This document shows positions 49,050 to 57,871 of a DNA stretch of 64,000 bases, one piece after another (the first letter of the stretch is position 1; each line of letters opens with the position of its first letter). The DNA lies in NCBI GenBank assembly GCA_946480925.1, contig CAMLLU010000001.1, positions 124,001-188,000 of the forward strand, in the 5' to 3' direction. This stretch comes from an uncultured Rivibacter sp. (GTDB lineage Bacteria; Pseudomonadota; Gammaproteobacteria; Burkholderiales; Burkholderiaceae). The notes below the pieces were generated by a model that saw only the letters and a program-made list of their open reading frames with translations, was not told the DNA's origin and did no database searches. The position numbers were made by a program, and so were the translations under genes.

Positions 49050-49635
49050 GCCGGTGTCGTCGTCGCTGTGGCTGTGGCGCCACCCGCGGCCGGAGGGCGG
49101 GGCGGGGCGCTGCTATGGCCAGTGCGACTTGCCGGTCGACCGCCGCCAGGCCAAGCGCCTGGCGCACCGAATCCGCCAGGTGGCACGACGCCAGGCGCTG
49201 CCCCACGTGGTGTGGACGTCGCCGCTGACGCGCTGCCGCGATGTGGGCCAGTGGTTGCGCCGCTGGGGCTGGCAGCACCGCGTCGACGCCGCCTTGAGCG
49301 AGCTTCACTTCGGCGCCTGGGAAGGCCGCCCATGGAGCGAGCTGCCGCGCGAAGACATCGACACCTGGGTGCAGGACTTCGCGAAGCATGCGCCCGGCGG
49401 TGGCGAAGCCTTGCCGGTGTTCGCCGATCGCGTGCGACGTTTCATGCAAGCGCATGCCGGGCATTGCACGCTCGTGGTCGCGCACGGCGGTTGGATGGTG
49501 ATGGCACGCTGGTTGACCGATCAACCGGATCGAGCCTTCACGGCTGCAGACTGGTCGGCTGCGCCGCCCTATGGCAGTTGCTGGGTCAACCCGCCAGCCG
49601 TGCTCCAAACCTCCCGTCCCCGCCGACCCCGATGA
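49042..49635 (+). CDS. cobC: Alpha-ribazole phosphatase (histidine phosphatase family)
   Basis: This 197-residue enzyme of the phosphoglycerate-mutase-like family is expected to remove the phosphate from alpha-ribazole phosphate or the B12 precursor. The catalytic His sits in LWLWRHPRPEGGAGRCYGQC; the usual RHG is RHP here, a variant seen in related CobC proteins as far as I recall. Later motifs are VWTSPLTRCRDV, ELHFGAWEGRPW and the second His in LVVAHGGW. It is the last gene of the B12 operon. Its final 50 bases overlap the end of the convergent helicase gene. Confidence 0.88.
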   Translation: MSEPVSSSLWLWRHPRPEGGAGRCYGQCDLPVDRRQAKRLAHRIRQVARRQALPHVVWTSPLTRCRDVGQWLRRWGWQHRVDAALSELHFGAWEGRPWSELPREDIDTWVQDFAKHAPGGGEALPVFADRVRRFMQAHAGHCTLVVAHGGWMVMARWLTDQPDRAFTAADWSAAPPYGSCWVNPPAVLQTSRPRRPR

Positions 49636-51421
49636 TCAGCCGCTGCGTGGCCCGGGTGGCTCCCACGTAGAACAGGCGAGCCTCGTCGCGTTCGTCTTCA
49701 CCCTGTGCGGGCATGTGGCCCACGCCCACCATCGCCACCACCGGAAACTCGAGCCCTTTGCTGGCATGCAGTGTCAGCACCTTGATGGTGTCGGCAGCGG
49801 GGTCGTAGCTGCCCGAGCCTTTGCGCACCTGGTGCGGCAGGCGGCGTTGGCGCAGCACGCCGGCGCAGGTCTCCATCTCGCTGTAGTGCCGGCAGAGAAT
49901 GGCCATGTCACTCCAGGCGTGGCCTTCTTCGTGGGCGGCGCCCAGCAGTTCGGCCACCTTCTGCACTTCTTCGCGCAAGGTGGGCAGGCGGATGATGAGC
50001 GGCGGTTCCCCGTTGCGCCCGCAGCTCACGGGCTTGAGCAGCGGCACGCCGTCGTCGTCCTTGTCTTCGGCGGTCAAAAGGTCGGCCGCAACCAGGCTGG
50101 CAGCCTGCAGGATCTGCCGCGTGTTGCGGTAATTGATCTTGAGGATGGTGGTACGCCCCTGCGCCTGGATGCCCACGCTCTTGAAGCTGAACTGCTTGCT
50201 CCTGCTGCGCTCGTAGATGCTTTGCGCATCGTCGTAGAGCACCAGCAGGCTGTTGGTGGTCGGGTCCACCATCTGTACCACGAGCTTGAGCCATTCAGGC
50301 GCGAAGTCGTGGCCTTCGTCGATGAGTACCGCCTGGTATTGCCCGCCAGGGATCTGCCGGCGTTCCACGGCTCGGATCACGCGCTCGACGAGTTCCGCGA
50401 CGTATCGAGCCGCTCCGACTTGCCCGGGCAGGGCCTGGCCGAAGTGCACGAGCTGGTCGCGGCACCATTTGTGGAAGTGCACCACATGCACGCGGTGAGC
50501 AACGCCCTTGGCGTCCATCACGCGGGCCAGTTGCTTGGAAAGCGGCTCGTTGTAGCAGAGCACGAGGATGGGCTTGCTGGCCGTCGTCTGCGCCTTGGCC
50601 AGGTGCTCGGCGCGGTAACCAAGCAACATGGTCTTGCCCGAGCCGGCAACGCCGTGGATCACGCGGTGTCCCTCGCCCAGGCTGCGTGCCAGCTGCTCCT
50701 GCTGCAGGTCCATCACGCGCATGATGCTGGGGAGCTCAAGGGTTTCGTCGTCTTCGCCGGCCTCAGCACCGGCCGCGAACAGGGCGCCCTGCACCGGCAC
50801 TCGCACCTCGGGAAACATGATCCAGCGTACGCGATCGAGTTGCGGCAGCGACATGGCGCCACCCATCATGAAGGGGAACATGTCCCACAGGCGGCTTTGC
50901 AATGCCTCCGCGTCTACCTGCCCGCCCATTTCGTCCTGGCAGATCACGCGGTGGGGCTCGATGGCGTGGCCGAGTTCGGCCTTGTCGAACTGCGCACGGG
51001 TGATGTTGGGCAGCACCACGCCGTAGCTCCATGGAAAGGCAAGCTTGCCCTGGTGGCGGCCTTCAGGGTGCACCAGCTGTGGGTCGCGCTCCAGCGCGTT
51101 GACCACCTGATGGGTGTACTGCCGCGCCTGCTCCAGCGGGTTGGCAATGGTCTTGGGGCCCAGCTCGCCGTGGATGTCCCACGTGTGCTTGTTGGCCTGG
51201 ATGAGCGTGGAAAGCCGGAAGTCCTTGACCTCGAGGATCAGGATGCCCCGGCGCGGGTGCAAGACCACGAAGTCCGGGTGCTGGTAGCGGGGGCCGACGG
51301 CCACGTCGTACCAGAGGAGGTAGTCGGCGTCGAGCTTCTGTTCGAGCCGCTCGGCGGTGCGGCGCTCGCCCGGCGTCATGCGCGAGACGCAGCTGCCCAG
51401 GGCAGGTATCAGTGTGGCCAT
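49586..51421 (-). CDS. NERD-domain SF1 helicase (UvrD-like)
   Basis: This 611-residue protein has an N-terminal NERD nuclease-related domain (about 20-130, with PDFVVLHPRRGILILEVKDF carrying the D and ExK residues). Helicase domains follow: Walker A HGVAGSGKTMLLGYR near 260, Walker B AVLIDEGHDFAPEW near 360, KINYRNTRQIL for motif III/IV, and LTLHASKGLEFPVVAMVGVG for motif V. It probably acts on DNA ends in repair or in defence against foreign DNA, but its role is not known. ATG 51421 follows AAAGGG; a longer open frame upstream has no support. The end overlaps cobC by 50 bases on the opposite strand. Confidence 0.9.
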   Translation of the reverse strand: MATLIPALGSCVSRMTPGERRTAERLEQKLDADYLLWYDVAVGPRYQHPDFVVLHPRRGILILEVKDFRLSTLIQANKHTWDIHGELGPKTIANPLEQARQYTHQVVNALERDPQLVHPEGRHQGKLAFPWSYGVVLPNITRAQFDKAELGHAIEPHRVICQDEMGGQVDAEALQSRLWDMFPFMMGGAMSLPQLDRVRWIMFPEVRVPVQGALFAAGAEAGEDDETLELPSIMRVMDLQQEQLARSLGEGHRVIHGVAGSGKTMLLGYRAEHLAKAQTTASKPILVLCYNEPLSKQLARVMDAKGVAHRVHVVHFHKWCRDQLVHFGQALPGQVGAARYVAELVERVIRAVERRQIPGGQYQAVLIDEGHDFAPEWLKLVVQMVDPTTNSLLVLYDDAQSIYERSRSKQFSFKSVGIQAQGRTTILKINYRNTRQILQAASLVAADLLTAEDKDDDGVPLLKPVSCGRNGEPPLIIRLPTLREEVQKVAELLGAAHEEGHAWSDMAILCRHYSEMETCAGVLRQRRLPHQVRKGSGSYDPAADTIKVLTLHASKGLEFPVVAMVGVGHMPAQGEDERDEARLFYVGATRATQRLIIGVGGDGRFGARLAG

Positions 51422-51500
51422 CCCTTTCCACCCACTTTCTGCTTGTCGTGGGGTGCATCTTGCCAAAGATGCGAGATGGGTTTGAGCGCGTGATGTGCCG

Positions 51501-52151
51501 CTACTGCGGCTGCAGCAGCTTCTCGTCGTAGTGGCACCACGGCACCACCTTGCATTCCCAGCAGCGCGGCTTGCGGGCCTGGCACACGTAGCGGCCGTGC
51601 AATATCAGCCAGTGGTGCGCGTCGCCCATGTAGGCCTCGGGCACACGCTTGAGCAACCCCAGCTCCACCTGCAACGGGTTCTTGCCGGGGGCGAGCTGCG
51701 TGCGGTTGCTCACGCGGAAGATGTGCGTGTCCACCGCCATCGTCGGCTCGCCGAAGGCCACGTTGAGCACCACGTTGGCGGTCTTGCGGCCCACGCCGGG
51801 CAACGCCTCCAGCGCCTCGCGCGAGCGCGGCACCTCGCCGCCGTGGCGTTCCACCAGGATGCGGCAGGTCTCGAGCAGGTGCTTGGCCTTGTTGCGGTAC
51901 AGGCCGATGGTCTTGATGTACTCGCACAGCGTGTCGTAGCCGAGGTCGAGCAGCGCTTGCGGCGTGTTGGCCACCGGGAACAGGCGCCGCGTCGCCTTGT
52001 TCACGCCCACGTCGGTGGCCTGGGCCGACAGCAGCACGGCGGCAAGCAGCTCGAACACCGAGGTGAACTCCAGCTCCGAGGCCGGTTGCGGGTTGGCGGC
52101 CTTGAGCGTGGCGAAGAAGGCTTCGATGTCAGCGGGCGTCATCAGCGTCAT
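51501..52151 (-). CDS. nth: Endonuclease III
   Basis: This 216-residue base-excision-repair enzyme removes oxidised pyrimidines and cuts the strand beside the gap. The helix-hairpin-helix motif is LPGVGRKTANVVLN with the catalytic Lys, followed by VDTHIFRVSNR with the catalytic Asp. The C-terminal [4Fe-4S] loop reads CQARKPRCWECKVVPWC, the CX6CX2CX5C spacing. Start ATG 52151 is preferred; ATG 52142 is also possible. It overlaps the end of the pseudouridine synthase gene upstream by 23 bases. Confidence 0.95.
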   Translation of the reverse strand: MTLMTPADIEAFFATLKAANPQPASELEFTSVFELLAAVLLSAQATDVGVNKATRRLFPVANTPQALLDLGYDTLCEYIKTIGLYRNKAKHLLETCRILVERHGGEVPRSREALEALPGVGRKTANVVLNVAFGEPTMAVDTHIFRVSNRTQLAPGKNPLQVELGLLKRVPEAYMGDAHHWLILHGRYVCQARKPRCWECKVVPWCHYDEKLLQPQ

Positions 52152-52902
52152 GGGCGCGCAGTGTAGGGGCAGGTCGCCCGCCGACCCACCCTTCGTGGCG
52201 CAGCAGAACCTGCCAGTCCTCGTTCCACGGTTGCTCGATGCCGGAGCCGATGCGCAGCCTCTCGCCTTCACGTGCCGGATGCGGCAGCTCGATCTCCAGC
52301 GCATGCAGCCACAGCCGCTGCAGACCCAGGCGCGCCGCCCACCAGCGGTTCAGCGGCCCCTTGCCGTGCGTTGCATCGCCGATGACGGGGTGCGCGATGT
52401 GCTTCAAGTGCCGGCGGATCTGGTGGCGCCGGCCTGTGTGCGGCTCGGCCTGCACCAGCGCGGCGCGCGTGGTGGCGTGGCGCCCGTCGGGTTCGGGCAG
52501 CTCCAGGGGGGCCAGCCGTTCGATGAACGTCGTGGCGGGCTGTGCAGGTGCGTCGCGCGCCGTGTCTTCCTCCCGCAGCGCGTGGTCCACCAGCATTCGC
52601 CCGGCGGGCCAGCCGCGCACGAAGGCGATGTAGCGCTTGTGCACGCGCTGGCCCTCGAACGCCGCGCCCAGCTCGCGCGCCACCTCGGGCGTGAGCGCGA
52701 ACAGCAGCACGCCCGAAGTGCCCTTGTCGAGCCGGTGCACGGGGTAGACGAGCCGGCCGAGCTGGTCGCGCACCATCTGCATCGCAAAGCGCGTTTCATG
52801 TGCATCGAGGCCGGTGCGGTGCACCAGCAGGCCGGGCGGCTTGTGCACGGCCACGAGCCAGGCGTCGAGGTGGAGAACGGGCAGCACAGCGACGGAGTTC
52901 AC
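52129..52902 (-). CDS. truC: RluA-family pseudouridine synthase, TruC-like
   Basis: This 257-residue enzyme has length and sequence close to TruC, which makes pseudouridine 65 in tRNA. WLVAVHKPPGLLVHRTGLD opens the fold, and the catalytic Asp is in VYPVHRLDKGTSGVLLFAL. Later motifs are TGRRHQIRRHLKHIAHPVIG and LWLHALEIELPHP. No S4 domain precedes it, as in TruC. The start is probably GTG 52902; no ATG is available in the right area and the ribosome binding site is weak. An open frame upstream belongs to no gene. The assignment to TruC rather than another RluA member is probable but not certain. Confidence 0.85.
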   Translation of the reverse strand: MNSVAVLPVLHLDAWLVAVHKPPGLLVHRTGLDAHETRFAMQMVRDQLGRLVYPVHRLDKGTSGVLLFALTPEVARELGAAFEGQRVHKRYIAFVRGWPAGRMLVDHALREEDTARDAPAQPATTFIERLAPLELPEPDGRHATTRAALVQAEPHTGRRHQIRRHLKHIAHPVIGDATHGKGPLNRWWAARLGLQRLWLHALEIELPHPAREGERLRIGSGIEQPWNEDWQVLLRHEGWVGGRPAPTLRAHDADDAR

Positions 52903-52983
52903 GCAACAGGCTTCACAAACAATGCGACACGGCGATGATGCCTTGCCACAATGCGCGGGCGATGGTGCGCCGTGGGGAGACGC

Positions 52984-55845
52984 ATGACGGTCGGGGCAAG
53001 CCTGGGACGGACGTTGCGGGGCGCTGCGCTCAGGTGGGCGTGGTGGCTGCTGGCGTTGTGCGCGACTTCCGCGGTGGCCGATGACACACCGCTGCGCCAG
53101 CTGCCCCAGCCAGCGGAGGTGCAGCAGCAACTCAGCCCCGCATCGCAAGCCTGGCTCAAGGCCCACCCCACGCTGCGCGTGGCCACCGTGCGCGAATGGC
53201 CACCCATCGACCAGCACGGCCCCGGCGGTCGCTACGAAGGCGCCTCGGCCCAGATGCTGCAGGCCACGGCCCGCCTGCTGGGCGTGAAGGTCTCGGCCAA
53301 GGCGTACGACAATTTCGAGCAGGTCATGACCGCGGTGCGGCTCGGGCAGGTGGACTTGGTGACCTCCGTGGCCCGCAGCAGGGAACGTGAAGGCGAGCTG
53401 CACTTCAGCATCCCGTACCTGTCGCTGCCGGTGGCCTACATCGGCAGCCGCGGCACCACGGACTTTTCCGAGCGCTTCGACTTCGGCGGCCGTTCGGTGG
53501 TGGTGGAGCGCGGCTACGTGGCGCAGGGCTACCTCGAGGCCACCTACCCAGGCACGCGGCTGTTCAAGGTGGACAACACGCTGCAGGCCTTGCAGGCAGT
53601 GGCCGAAGGCCGTGCCGACTTCTACCTCGGTGCATTGCCGCCGGCGCACTACCTCATCGAGTCGCACCGCCTGGCCGACCTGGAGGTGATGCGCACCACG
53701 CGGCTGTCGATAGGCAACCTGCATTTCGCCTCCACTGCGGTGCCGCTGCGCGACGCCATCGACGTGGCACTGCGCGCCATGGGCAGTGGCCTGCTCGACG
53801 GGATCGCCGCGAGCTGGCAGCCACGCTACCTGACGCTCACGCCGCAACGCCCGTTGGTGCAAGGCGCGCGTGCTGCTGCGGCGCAGGCGCTGGGGGAGCT
53901 GCGCGTGGCCTTCGACGTGGGCTTCGGCCCGGTGACCTACGTGGGTGAGGACGGCGAGGCCAGCGGCTTCGCGGTGGAGATGTTCCGCCGCGTGGCCGAC
54001 GCCGCCGGCCTGCGCTACCGCTTCGTGGCCATGCCGTCGTTCCAGGCAGGCATGCAGGCCGTGCGCGAACGCGAGGCTGACGTGATGCTCGCCGCCGTGC
54101 GTACCTTCGAGCGGCTGGAGTTCGCCTCCTTCGTGGGGCCGTATTACACGGCGCCTTCGGTGCTGGTGAGCCGGCTCGACGGCGGCGGCTGGCACAGCGT
54201 GGCCTCGCTCGGCGGCCGCACGCTGGCGGTGGACGCGGCGCACTACCTCATTCCCGCGATCCGCCGCGAGGCGCCGGCGGTGCACATCCTCGAGACCGGC
54301 AGCGTGGAGCATTCGTTCGAAGCGGTGCAGCAAGGCCAGGCCGATGCCGCCGTCACCAACCTCGAAGTCGCGGTGCGGCTCATCAACTCGCGCTTCCTCG
54401 GCAAGCTGCAGGTCACCGGCACGGTGGAAGGCCGGCCCAGCGAGCTGTACTTCATGCTGCGCAACGACCGGCCCGAGCTGGCCACGGCGCTGAAGCAGGG
54501 CTTCGACGTGACGCCCGAGAACGAGCGCCATGCACTGGCCAACACCTGGCTGCGCACCGAATACCGCCCCGGCGTTTCGTGGTGGCGCGTGGCCGCGTTC
54601 GTGGGCCCGCTGTTCGCCGCATTGGTGGTGGCCCTGCTGGCGATGGCCTTCTACAACCGGCGCCTGAAGGCCCAGGTGCAGGCCCGTGAGCGTGCCGAAC
54701 AGGCGCTCGCGGTCGAGCGCGACATGGCCCGCCAGACGGCCCGGGCCAAGGCCGAGTTCCTGGCCGAAATGGGCCACGAGGTGCGCACGCCGCTGGGCGC
54801 CATTGCCGGCGGCCTGAAGCTGCTCGAGCGCGAGGCCCTGCCCGAAAGCACGAGCCGTACGCTGGGCTCCATCAACCGCGCGGCGCAACACCTGGTGGAG
54901 CTGCTCAACAACCTGCTCGATGCGGCCAAGCTGGAGGCCAGCAAGATCGAGATGCACGTGCAGCCGCTCGACGTATGCCGGCTGGTGGCCGAGGTGATCC
55001 AGGAATTCGAGCCGCTGGCGCAATCGCGCGGTGTGAAGCTCGGCACCGGGCTGCCGAACCCACCGCTGCCCGAAGTGATGCTCGACGGCCTGCGTGCCCG
55101 CCAGGTGCTGGCCAACCTGGTGTCGAACGCGCTCAAGTTCACGCCGCCGGGTGGCGAGGTGGCCACCCGGCTGCAAGGCCGCGTGGTGGGCTCCAACCAC
55201 AGCGGCACGCCGATCTGGGAGCTGTTCTTTGCCGTGCGTGACACCGGCGTGGGCATGAGCCGCGAGGTGCGCGAGCGTGTGTTCCAGCGCTTCGTGCAGG
55301 CGCCAGGTGCCGAACAGCGCTACGGCGGCTCAGGCTTGGGGCTCGCCATCGTGCGGCAGCTGCTCGACCTCGTGGGCGGCACCATCGAGGTGGACAGCGA
55401 GCCCGGCCAGGGCAGCGAATTCCGCGTGCGCGTTTGCGTGACCCAGGCGCGTGAAGCTCCCGCAGTTCAGGGTGCGTCACCATGGCGCAGCGTGCTGCTC
55501 GTCGAAGACGACCCGGTGAACCAGACGCTGTTCGCCGAGGAACTGACTGCCGGCGGCTACGAGCTGCGCGTGGCCGCGAGCGCCGAAGAGGCGCTGCAAG
55601 TGCTGCGCGAGCGTCAGGCCGACGTGCTCGTCACCGACTTGAACCTGCCCGGGCAAAGCGGCCTCGAGCTGGTGGCCGAGGCGCGTGCGCTCGGCGAGGC
55701 GGCGGCGCCGAAACGCGTGGTGGTGCTGTCTGGCGAAGACACGCCGTCGGGCGGCGCGGCCGCCGCCGGGGTGGACCTGTGGCTCGCCAAGCCGCGTGGG
55801 GCCTCAGACCGCAACTGGCTCACCGCGCTGCGCGCCCTGCGCTGA
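52984..55845 (+). CDS. BvgS-like hybrid sensor histidine kinase
   Basis: This 953-residue hybrid kinase has a signal segment (1-30) and two periplasmic solute-binding (venus-flytrap) domains at about 60-275 and 290-525. One membrane helix follows (about 540-562), then a short coiled coil, HisKA with EMGHEVRTPLGAIAGG (His598), an ATPase domain with NLVSNALKFTPPGG and GGSGLGLAIV, and a receiver domain with Asp885 in VLVTDLNLPGQSG. The layout is that of BvgS and EvgS, except that no Hpt domain follows. The ligand may be an amino acid or other small molecule. The start follows GGGGAG at ATG 52984. No response regulator lies nearby, so the receiving partner is unknown. Confidence 0.92.
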   Translation: MTVGASLGRTLRGAALRWAWWLLALCATSAVADDTPLRQLPQPAEVQQQLSPASQAWLKAHPTLRVATVREWPPIDQHGPGGRYEGASAQMLQATARLLGVKVSAKAYDNFEQVMTAVRLGQVDLVTSVARSREREGELHFSIPYLSLPVAYIGSRGTTDFSERFDFGGRSVVVERGYVAQGYLEATYPGTRLFKVDNTLQALQAVAEGRADFYLGALPPAHYLIESHRLADLEVMRTTRLSIGNLHFASTAVPLRDAIDVALRAMGSGLLDGIAASWQPRYLTLTPQRPLVQGARAAAAQALGELRVAFDVGFGPVTYVGEDGEASGFAVEMFRRVADAAGLRYRFVAMPSFQAGMQAVREREADVMLAAVRTFERLEFASFVGPYYTAPSVLVSRLDGGGWHSVASLGGRTLAVDAAHYLIPAIRREAPAVHILETGSVEHSFEAVQQGQADAAVTNLEVAVRLINSRFLGKLQVTGTVEGRPSELYFMLRNDRPELATALKQGFDVTPENERHALANTWLRTEYRPGVSWWRVAAFVGPLFAALVVALLAMAFYNRRLKAQVQARERAEQALAVERDMARQTARAKAEFLAEMGHEVRTPLGAIAGGLKLLEREALPESTSRTLGSINRAAQHLVELLNNLLDAAKLEASKIEMHVQPLDVCRLVAEVIQEFEPLAQSRGVKLGTGLPNPPLPEVMLDGLRARQVLANLVSNALKFTPPGGEVATRLQGRVVGSNHSGTPIWELFFAVRDTGVGMSREVRERVFQRFVQAPGAEQRYGGSGLGLAIVRQLLDLVGGTIEVDSEPGQGSEFRVRVCVTQAREAPAVQGASPWRSVLLVEDDPVNQTLFAEELTAGGYELRVAASAEEALQVLRERQADVLVTDLNLPGQSGLELVAEARALGEAAAPKRVVVLSGEDTPSGGAAAAGVDLWLAKPRGASDRNWLTALRALR

Positions 55846-55857
55846 AGCCGTGGTTCG

Positions 55858-56829
55858 TCATCCGCCGCGAAAGCGCGGGCTCGGGCACGCCAGGTAGAAC
55901 CATTCCTGGCCCGCCAGTGCGGCCGGGTTGGGGAACACGATGCGCCCGTCGGTGGCGGCTTCCACCGGCGTGCCGTCGTGCCGGGTGCCGACCACCTCGC
56001 CGGCACGCACCGCGTCGAAGCTGGCCCACTCGCGCACGAAGCGGTCGTCGTCATGCGCCTTGTCGACCACTTCGAACAGGTGCAGGGCTTCCACGGCGGT
56101 GGCCGGCGCGGGCGGCGGTGCATCGATCAGCCGCAGATGCGCCAGCGTGTTGACGATGGCGCGGTAGGCCACCTCGGGTGCGCGTGGATCTGCGTGCTGG
56201 CCGCACTCGAGCGTGAAGCCCCAGCCGCCCACGCGGCGCATGTATTCGGTGGTGCCCACGCCGTAGTCCGCATCGAGCTCGTGCAGCGGCTGGCCGGCCG
56301 CTGCCAGTTGCGCGCGGCGGCGCTCCACGCCGGCGGCATAGGTGCCCAGCCAGCCGTCGACGATGCGGCGCACGCCCAGCCGCACGGCCAGCGCCTCTTC
56401 CTGATCGGCATGGGCAAAGGGCTCCAGCGCGCCGCTGTTGTTCTCAGGCCCCACCATCGCGAACGGCTCACCGGCGGTGTGAAAGGAATGAAGGTCGAGC
56501 AATACCTCGTGGCGTTCCAGCAGCGGGCACAGCCAGTTGGCCACGTGGTCTTCGAACTCGTGGATCTCTCCGGTCGGGGCGAGCTTGCGGTTGAGGTTGC
56601 GGTCGCCCTGGCGCTGGCGGTGTTCGTAGGCCAGCGGGTTGGTCACGGGCACGAAGGTCACTTCGCCCGCAATGAGCGCGAGGCGGCCTTGTTCGATGTC
56701 TTGCAGCACGCGGCGTATCGCCACCGTGCCGCAGGTTTCGTTGCCGTGCACCGCGCCGGTCACGATGAGCCGCGGGCCCGGCGTGGTGCTCTTGAAATGG
56801 ATGGATTCGAAGGGGCGCATGTTGGTCAT
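55858..56829 (-). CDS. Succinylglutamate desuccinylase/aspartoacylase family protein
   Basis: This 323-residue M14-like zinc hydrolase has its zinc ligands in VTGAVHGNETCGTVAI (His and Glu) and LLDLHSFHTAGEP (His), with NPLAYEHRQRQGDRNLNRK holding the substrate-binding Arg residues. The catalytic Glu is probably in GFTLECGQH. Relatives cleave N-acyl amino acids such as N-succinylglutamate or N-acetylaspartate; the ast pathway genes are not in the window, so the substrate is open. It is convergent with the kinase gene, and the VanX-like gene ends 15 bases upstream of its start on the same strand, suggesting co-transcription. Confidence 0.88.
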   Translation of the reverse strand: MTNMRPFESIHFKSTTPGPRLIVTGAVHGNETCGTVAIRRVLQDIEQGRLALIAGEVTFVPVTNPLAYEHRQRQGDRNLNRKLAPTGEIHEFEDHVANWLCPLLERHEVLLDLHSFHTAGEPFAMVGPENNSGALEPFAHADQEEALAVRLGVRRIVDGWLGTYAAGVERRRAQLAAAGQPLHELDADYGVGTTEYMRRVGGWGFTLECGQHADPRAPEVAYRAIVNTLAHLRLIDAPPPAPATAVEALHLFEVVDKAHDDDRFVREWASFDAVRAGEVVGTRHDGTPVEAATDGRIVFPNPAALAGQEWFYLACPSPRFRGG

Positions 56830-56844
56830 CCGTCTTGTTGTCGG

Positions 56845-57444
56845 TCAGTCCACGCGCGTGAAGTGCTGCCGCACGTGGCGGCGATCGAGCATGTCGAAAT
56901 GCCACCACTCGTTGTCGATGCCGTTGAAGCCGCCCGCCGCCATGGCTCGGCGCAACAGCTCACGGTGGTTCACGTGCTGTGCCAGCAGCGCGCCGCTGGC
57001 CAGGTGCTGCGCTTCGAGCTTCGGATGCGAGAGCTCGTCCATCTCGTCGAAGCCGCTGCCCATGTCGAGCTCGACGCCGCTCGCATCGAGCAGCGTCACG
57101 TCCAGCGCCATGCCGAAGGAATGGATGGAGCCGATCGCGGGGTCGGCCACGTACTGGCGCAGCCCGGTGCCGTCGAGGAAGTCCCACAGCTGCACCTGCA
57201 CGCGGTGCGGGCGCAAGGCATCGAGCACGAGGATGCGATGGCCGGGCGCCTCGCGCTGCAGGTGCGCGGCAGCGCGCTCCAGGCCGTTGGCGGCGAGCCG
57301 GTGCAGCCAGGTGCAGTCCAGCGAGCCATAGAGGTTGCGGCCGGTGAAGTTGCGCTCGCTCGCATAGCGCAGGTCCACGGCCACGCCGGCAATCGACGGT
57401 ACGTGGCGGAAGTCCGGATGGGAGGCGACGTCTTCACAACGCAT
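56845..57444 (-). CDS. D-alanyl-D-alanine dipeptidase, VanX family
   Basis: This 199-residue zinc dipeptidase has the zinc site in SIHSFGMALDVTLLD (SxHxxGxAxD) and the catalytic Glu with third His in IDNEWWHFDM. The N-terminal region contains VDLRYASERNFTGRNLY, typical of VanX/DdpX/PcgL proteins. In non-resistant bacteria such enzymes recycle D-Ala-D-Ala from peptidoglycan. No export signal is seen, so it is probably cytoplasmic. ATG 57444 (MRCEDVAS) is the likely start. No vancomycin resistance genes are nearby. Confidence 0.9.
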   Translation of the reverse strand: MRCEDVASHPDFRHVPSIAGVAVDLRYASERNFTGRNLYGSLDCTWLHRLAANGLERAAAHLQREAPGHRILVLDALRPHRVQVQLWDFLDGTGLRQYVADPAIGSIHSFGMALDVTLLDASGVELDMGSGFDEMDELSHPKLEAQHLASGALLAQHVNHRELLRRAMAAGGFNGIDNEWWHFDMLDRRHVRQHFTRVD

Positions 57445-57490
57445 GTCGCCCGAGGATAGCGGAGCGCCGTGGGCCCGCCGTTGCACGGGG

Positions 57491-57871
57491 CTATCGGATG
57501 TCGCCGTCCACGTAGTACCAGCGGCCTTCTTCGAGCACGAAGCGGCTCGTCTCGTGCAAGCGGTGCGCGCGGCCGCCGAGTTTGCTGCGGGCCACGAACT
57601 CCACGGTGGCGTGGGTGTCGTCCTTTTGCTCGTGGCGTTTCACCTCGAGGCCCAGCCACTTGAGCCCGGGCTCGTCGGCGCCCAGGTCGGCAGGCCGTGT
57701 GGATGGGTGCCAGGTGGCCAGCAGGTAGTCGTGCAGAGCCAGCACGTAAGCGCTGTAACGGGAGCGCATCAGGGCCTCTGCGGTGGGGGCGGCCGCCCCG
57801 GCATGGAAGGGGCCGCAGCAGCGTTCATAGCCGGCATTCGAGCCGCACGGGCAAGGCGCATGGCCTTTCAT
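57491..57871 (-). CDS. YchJ family protein with SEC-C zinc motif
   Basis: This 126-residue protein of the YchJ/UPF0225 family has an N-terminal SEC-C metal-binding motif, [18 protein letters not shown]. The NTF2-like fold follows, with [20 protein letters not shown], a very recognisable stretch. It ends [10 protein letters not shown]. Function is unknown. Its ATG 57871 overlaps the MarR-GNAT stop by four bases (ATGA), so it is co-translated with that regulator. Confidence 0.92.
   Translation of the reverse strand: MKGHAPCPCGSNAGYERCCGPFHAGAAAPTAEALMRSRYSAYVLALHDYLLATWHPSTRPADLGADEPGLKWLGLEVKRHEQKDDTHATVEFVARSKLGGRAHRLHETSRFVLEEGRWYYVDGDIR

Noticed and set aside
52129..55200. A 1023-codon minus-strand frame ending with the pseudouridine synthase
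   Set aside because: Only the last 257 codons match a family; the rest is antisense to the hybrid kinase.
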